Source: JANNAV01 sp031384695
GTDB taxonomy: Bacteria; Pseudomonadota; Alphaproteobacteria; Rhodobacterales; Rhodobacteraceae
Length of the DNA: 14,487 bases
Direction: 5' to 3'
Assembly: GCA_031384695.1 (NCBI GenBank)
Contig: JANNAV010000192.1
Span: 1-14,487 of the forward strand
Shown here: one piece after another, positions 13,764 through 14,487 of the stretch
Layout: each line of letters begins with the position of its first letter
Position numbering within the stretch: position 1 is the stretch's first letter
The notes under the pieces: model-generated
What the model was told of the DNA's origin: nothing
Databases searched by the model: none
The model's input: only the letters and a program-made list of their open reading frames with translations
Translations under genes and position numbers: made by a program

Positions 13764-14378
13764 TCAGCGGTCGGGTGGCAGCAGGCCCAAGCCGCGCAGG
13801 TAAATGCCGATCCCGGCCTCGAGCAGGTCTTCGGGCGGGAAGGGTGATTTGGCACCGGGGTTGCCGCGCATGAACAGCTCCACCACGCCGTGACTAAGCG
13901 CCCAGATATGGGCCGAGAACATGCTGGCGGGCGGGCGTTTGGCGGCGGGCAGGTGGAGCGACAGGCTTTCAGCCGCAGTTTCCAGCACGGCGCGCGCCTT
14001 TTGCGCCACCACCGCCAGTTCGGGGTGGGCGTTGATCGAGAGGCCGCTTTCAAACATCGCCATGTAGTGGCCGGGATATTTGCGGGCGAAGGCGAGGTAG
14101 GCGCGGCCGGTAGCCTCGAATGCCGCAAGGGCGGTGGGTTTGCCCTCGTTGAAGGCAAACTCCATCAGGGCGGCGAAAATGTCATAGCCCTGGCGTGCGA
14201 CCTCGGCGATCAGCTCGTCGCGGCCCGCGAAGTGGCGGTAGACGGCGGCGGGGGTGACATCGGCCGCCTTGGCCGCCTCGGACAGGGTAAAGCCGGTGGG
14301 GCCAAGTTTGGCCGTCAGCACCAAGGCCGCCTCGACCAGAGCCTGGCGCAGATTTCCGTGATGGTAGCCTTGCTTCAC
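13764..14378 (-). CDS. TetR/AcrR-family transcriptional regulator
   Basis: DNA-binding repressor-type protein of 204 residues. The N-terminal helix-turn-helix spans about 10-52 (GFTLSEAAKAADVTPAAVYRHFAGRDELIAEV). The YHHGNLRQALVEAA opening is characteristic of the subgroup with a WHG-type C-terminal domain, to which the region 105-200 (GHYMAMFESGLSINAHPEL, SAHIWALSHGVVELFMRG) also fits. The ligand is unknown. I choose the GTG at 14378 because GAGGA lies 4 nt upstream and it begins the conserved VKQGYHHGN. A TTG at 14450 would add 24 unmatched residues. It converges on the ABC importer with a 45-bp gap and no obvious terminator. Its own promoter region holds GACCGACCGTTC (14408-14419), which resembles half of a TetR operator. 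Confidence 0.9.
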   Translation of the reverse strand: MKQGYHHGNLRQALVEAALVLTAKLGPTGFTLSEAAKAADVTPAAVYRHFAGRDELIAEVARQGYDIFAALMEFAFNEGKPTALAAFEATGRAYLAFARKYPGHYMAMFESGLSINAHPELAVVAQKARAVLETAAESLSLHLPAAKRPPASMFSAHIWALSHGVVELFMRGNPGAKSPFPPEDLLEAGIGIYLRGLGLLPPDR

Positions 14379-14487
14379 TTGATCCTCAAACTCGGGTCGC
14401 CGCAGATTGAACGGTCGGTCCTTCGATGCCGCAACCCGCGTCCAGCGCAAGTGGTGGCCGGCCGGCGATGCGGGCCAGCCGGCGAAT

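Noticed and set aside
14408..14419. TetR operator in front of the TetR gene
   Set aside because: GACCGACCGTTC resembles one half of TetR-type operators, but a matching second half is missing, so it is not listed as a feature.
14455..14487. GC-rich inverted repeats (GCCGGC copies) at the right window edge
   Set aside because: GCCGGC is self-complementary and common in such GC-rich DNA. There is no T run, and the sequence is cut by the window edge.

Overview
The window is high-GC bacterial chromosome with dense, short-gapped operons. Several features point to an alphaproteobacterium, most likely of the order Rhodobacterales: the protein styles (a ribosomal protein S9 with a long N-terminal extension, a DUF1127 protein, a MocR regulator, an SseB-like protein), the Kdo and capsule-export genes, and a GC-rich hairpin repeat followed by a GGGATATTT-type tail, which I remember from intergenic regions of that order. 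I cannot name the genus. I see no phage, insertion sequence, integrase or CRISPR array. This looks like ordinary core chromosome with a few accessory touches.

Left part (1-4745). A tRNA-Gln(UUG) on the minus strand is followed by a plus-strand HI0933/BaiN-type flavoprotein. That gene meets, tail to tail, a minus-strand operon reading kpsT-like ATPase, kpsE-like polysaccharide co-polymerase, kdsA. The first two overlap and kdsA starts a few bases after the second, so one transcript probably couples inner-membrane capsule export with synthesis of Kdo, the usual lipid-linker sugar of ABC-dependent capsules. The permease KpsM is not beside them.

Middle part (4746-8640). A divergent NhaA-family antiporter (minus) lacks the second of the two hallmark aspartates. 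After a gene-free stretch comes an SseB-domain protein carrying a perfect in-frame 15-bp tandem repeat. Then comes rplM-rpsI (ribosomal proteins L13 and S9) with a strong promoter candidate and a strong terminator. A 230-bp spacer follows, holding twin hairpin repeats and a second, opposing terminator.

Right part (8641-14487). A small DUF1127 protein and a MocR-type GntR/aminotransferase regulator are divergently transcribed from a spacer with repeated GATACAA boxes placed on the promoter elements. An unrecognised 86-residue protein follows, then a translationally coupled polyamine-type ABC importer (two permeases and an ATPase, no binding protein in view). It meets a minus-strand TetR-family regulator tail to tail.

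No obviously new multi-gene system is present. The most unusual items are the altered NhaA active site, the expanded SseB repeat, the GATACAA operator candidates and the twin-hairpin element after rpsI.
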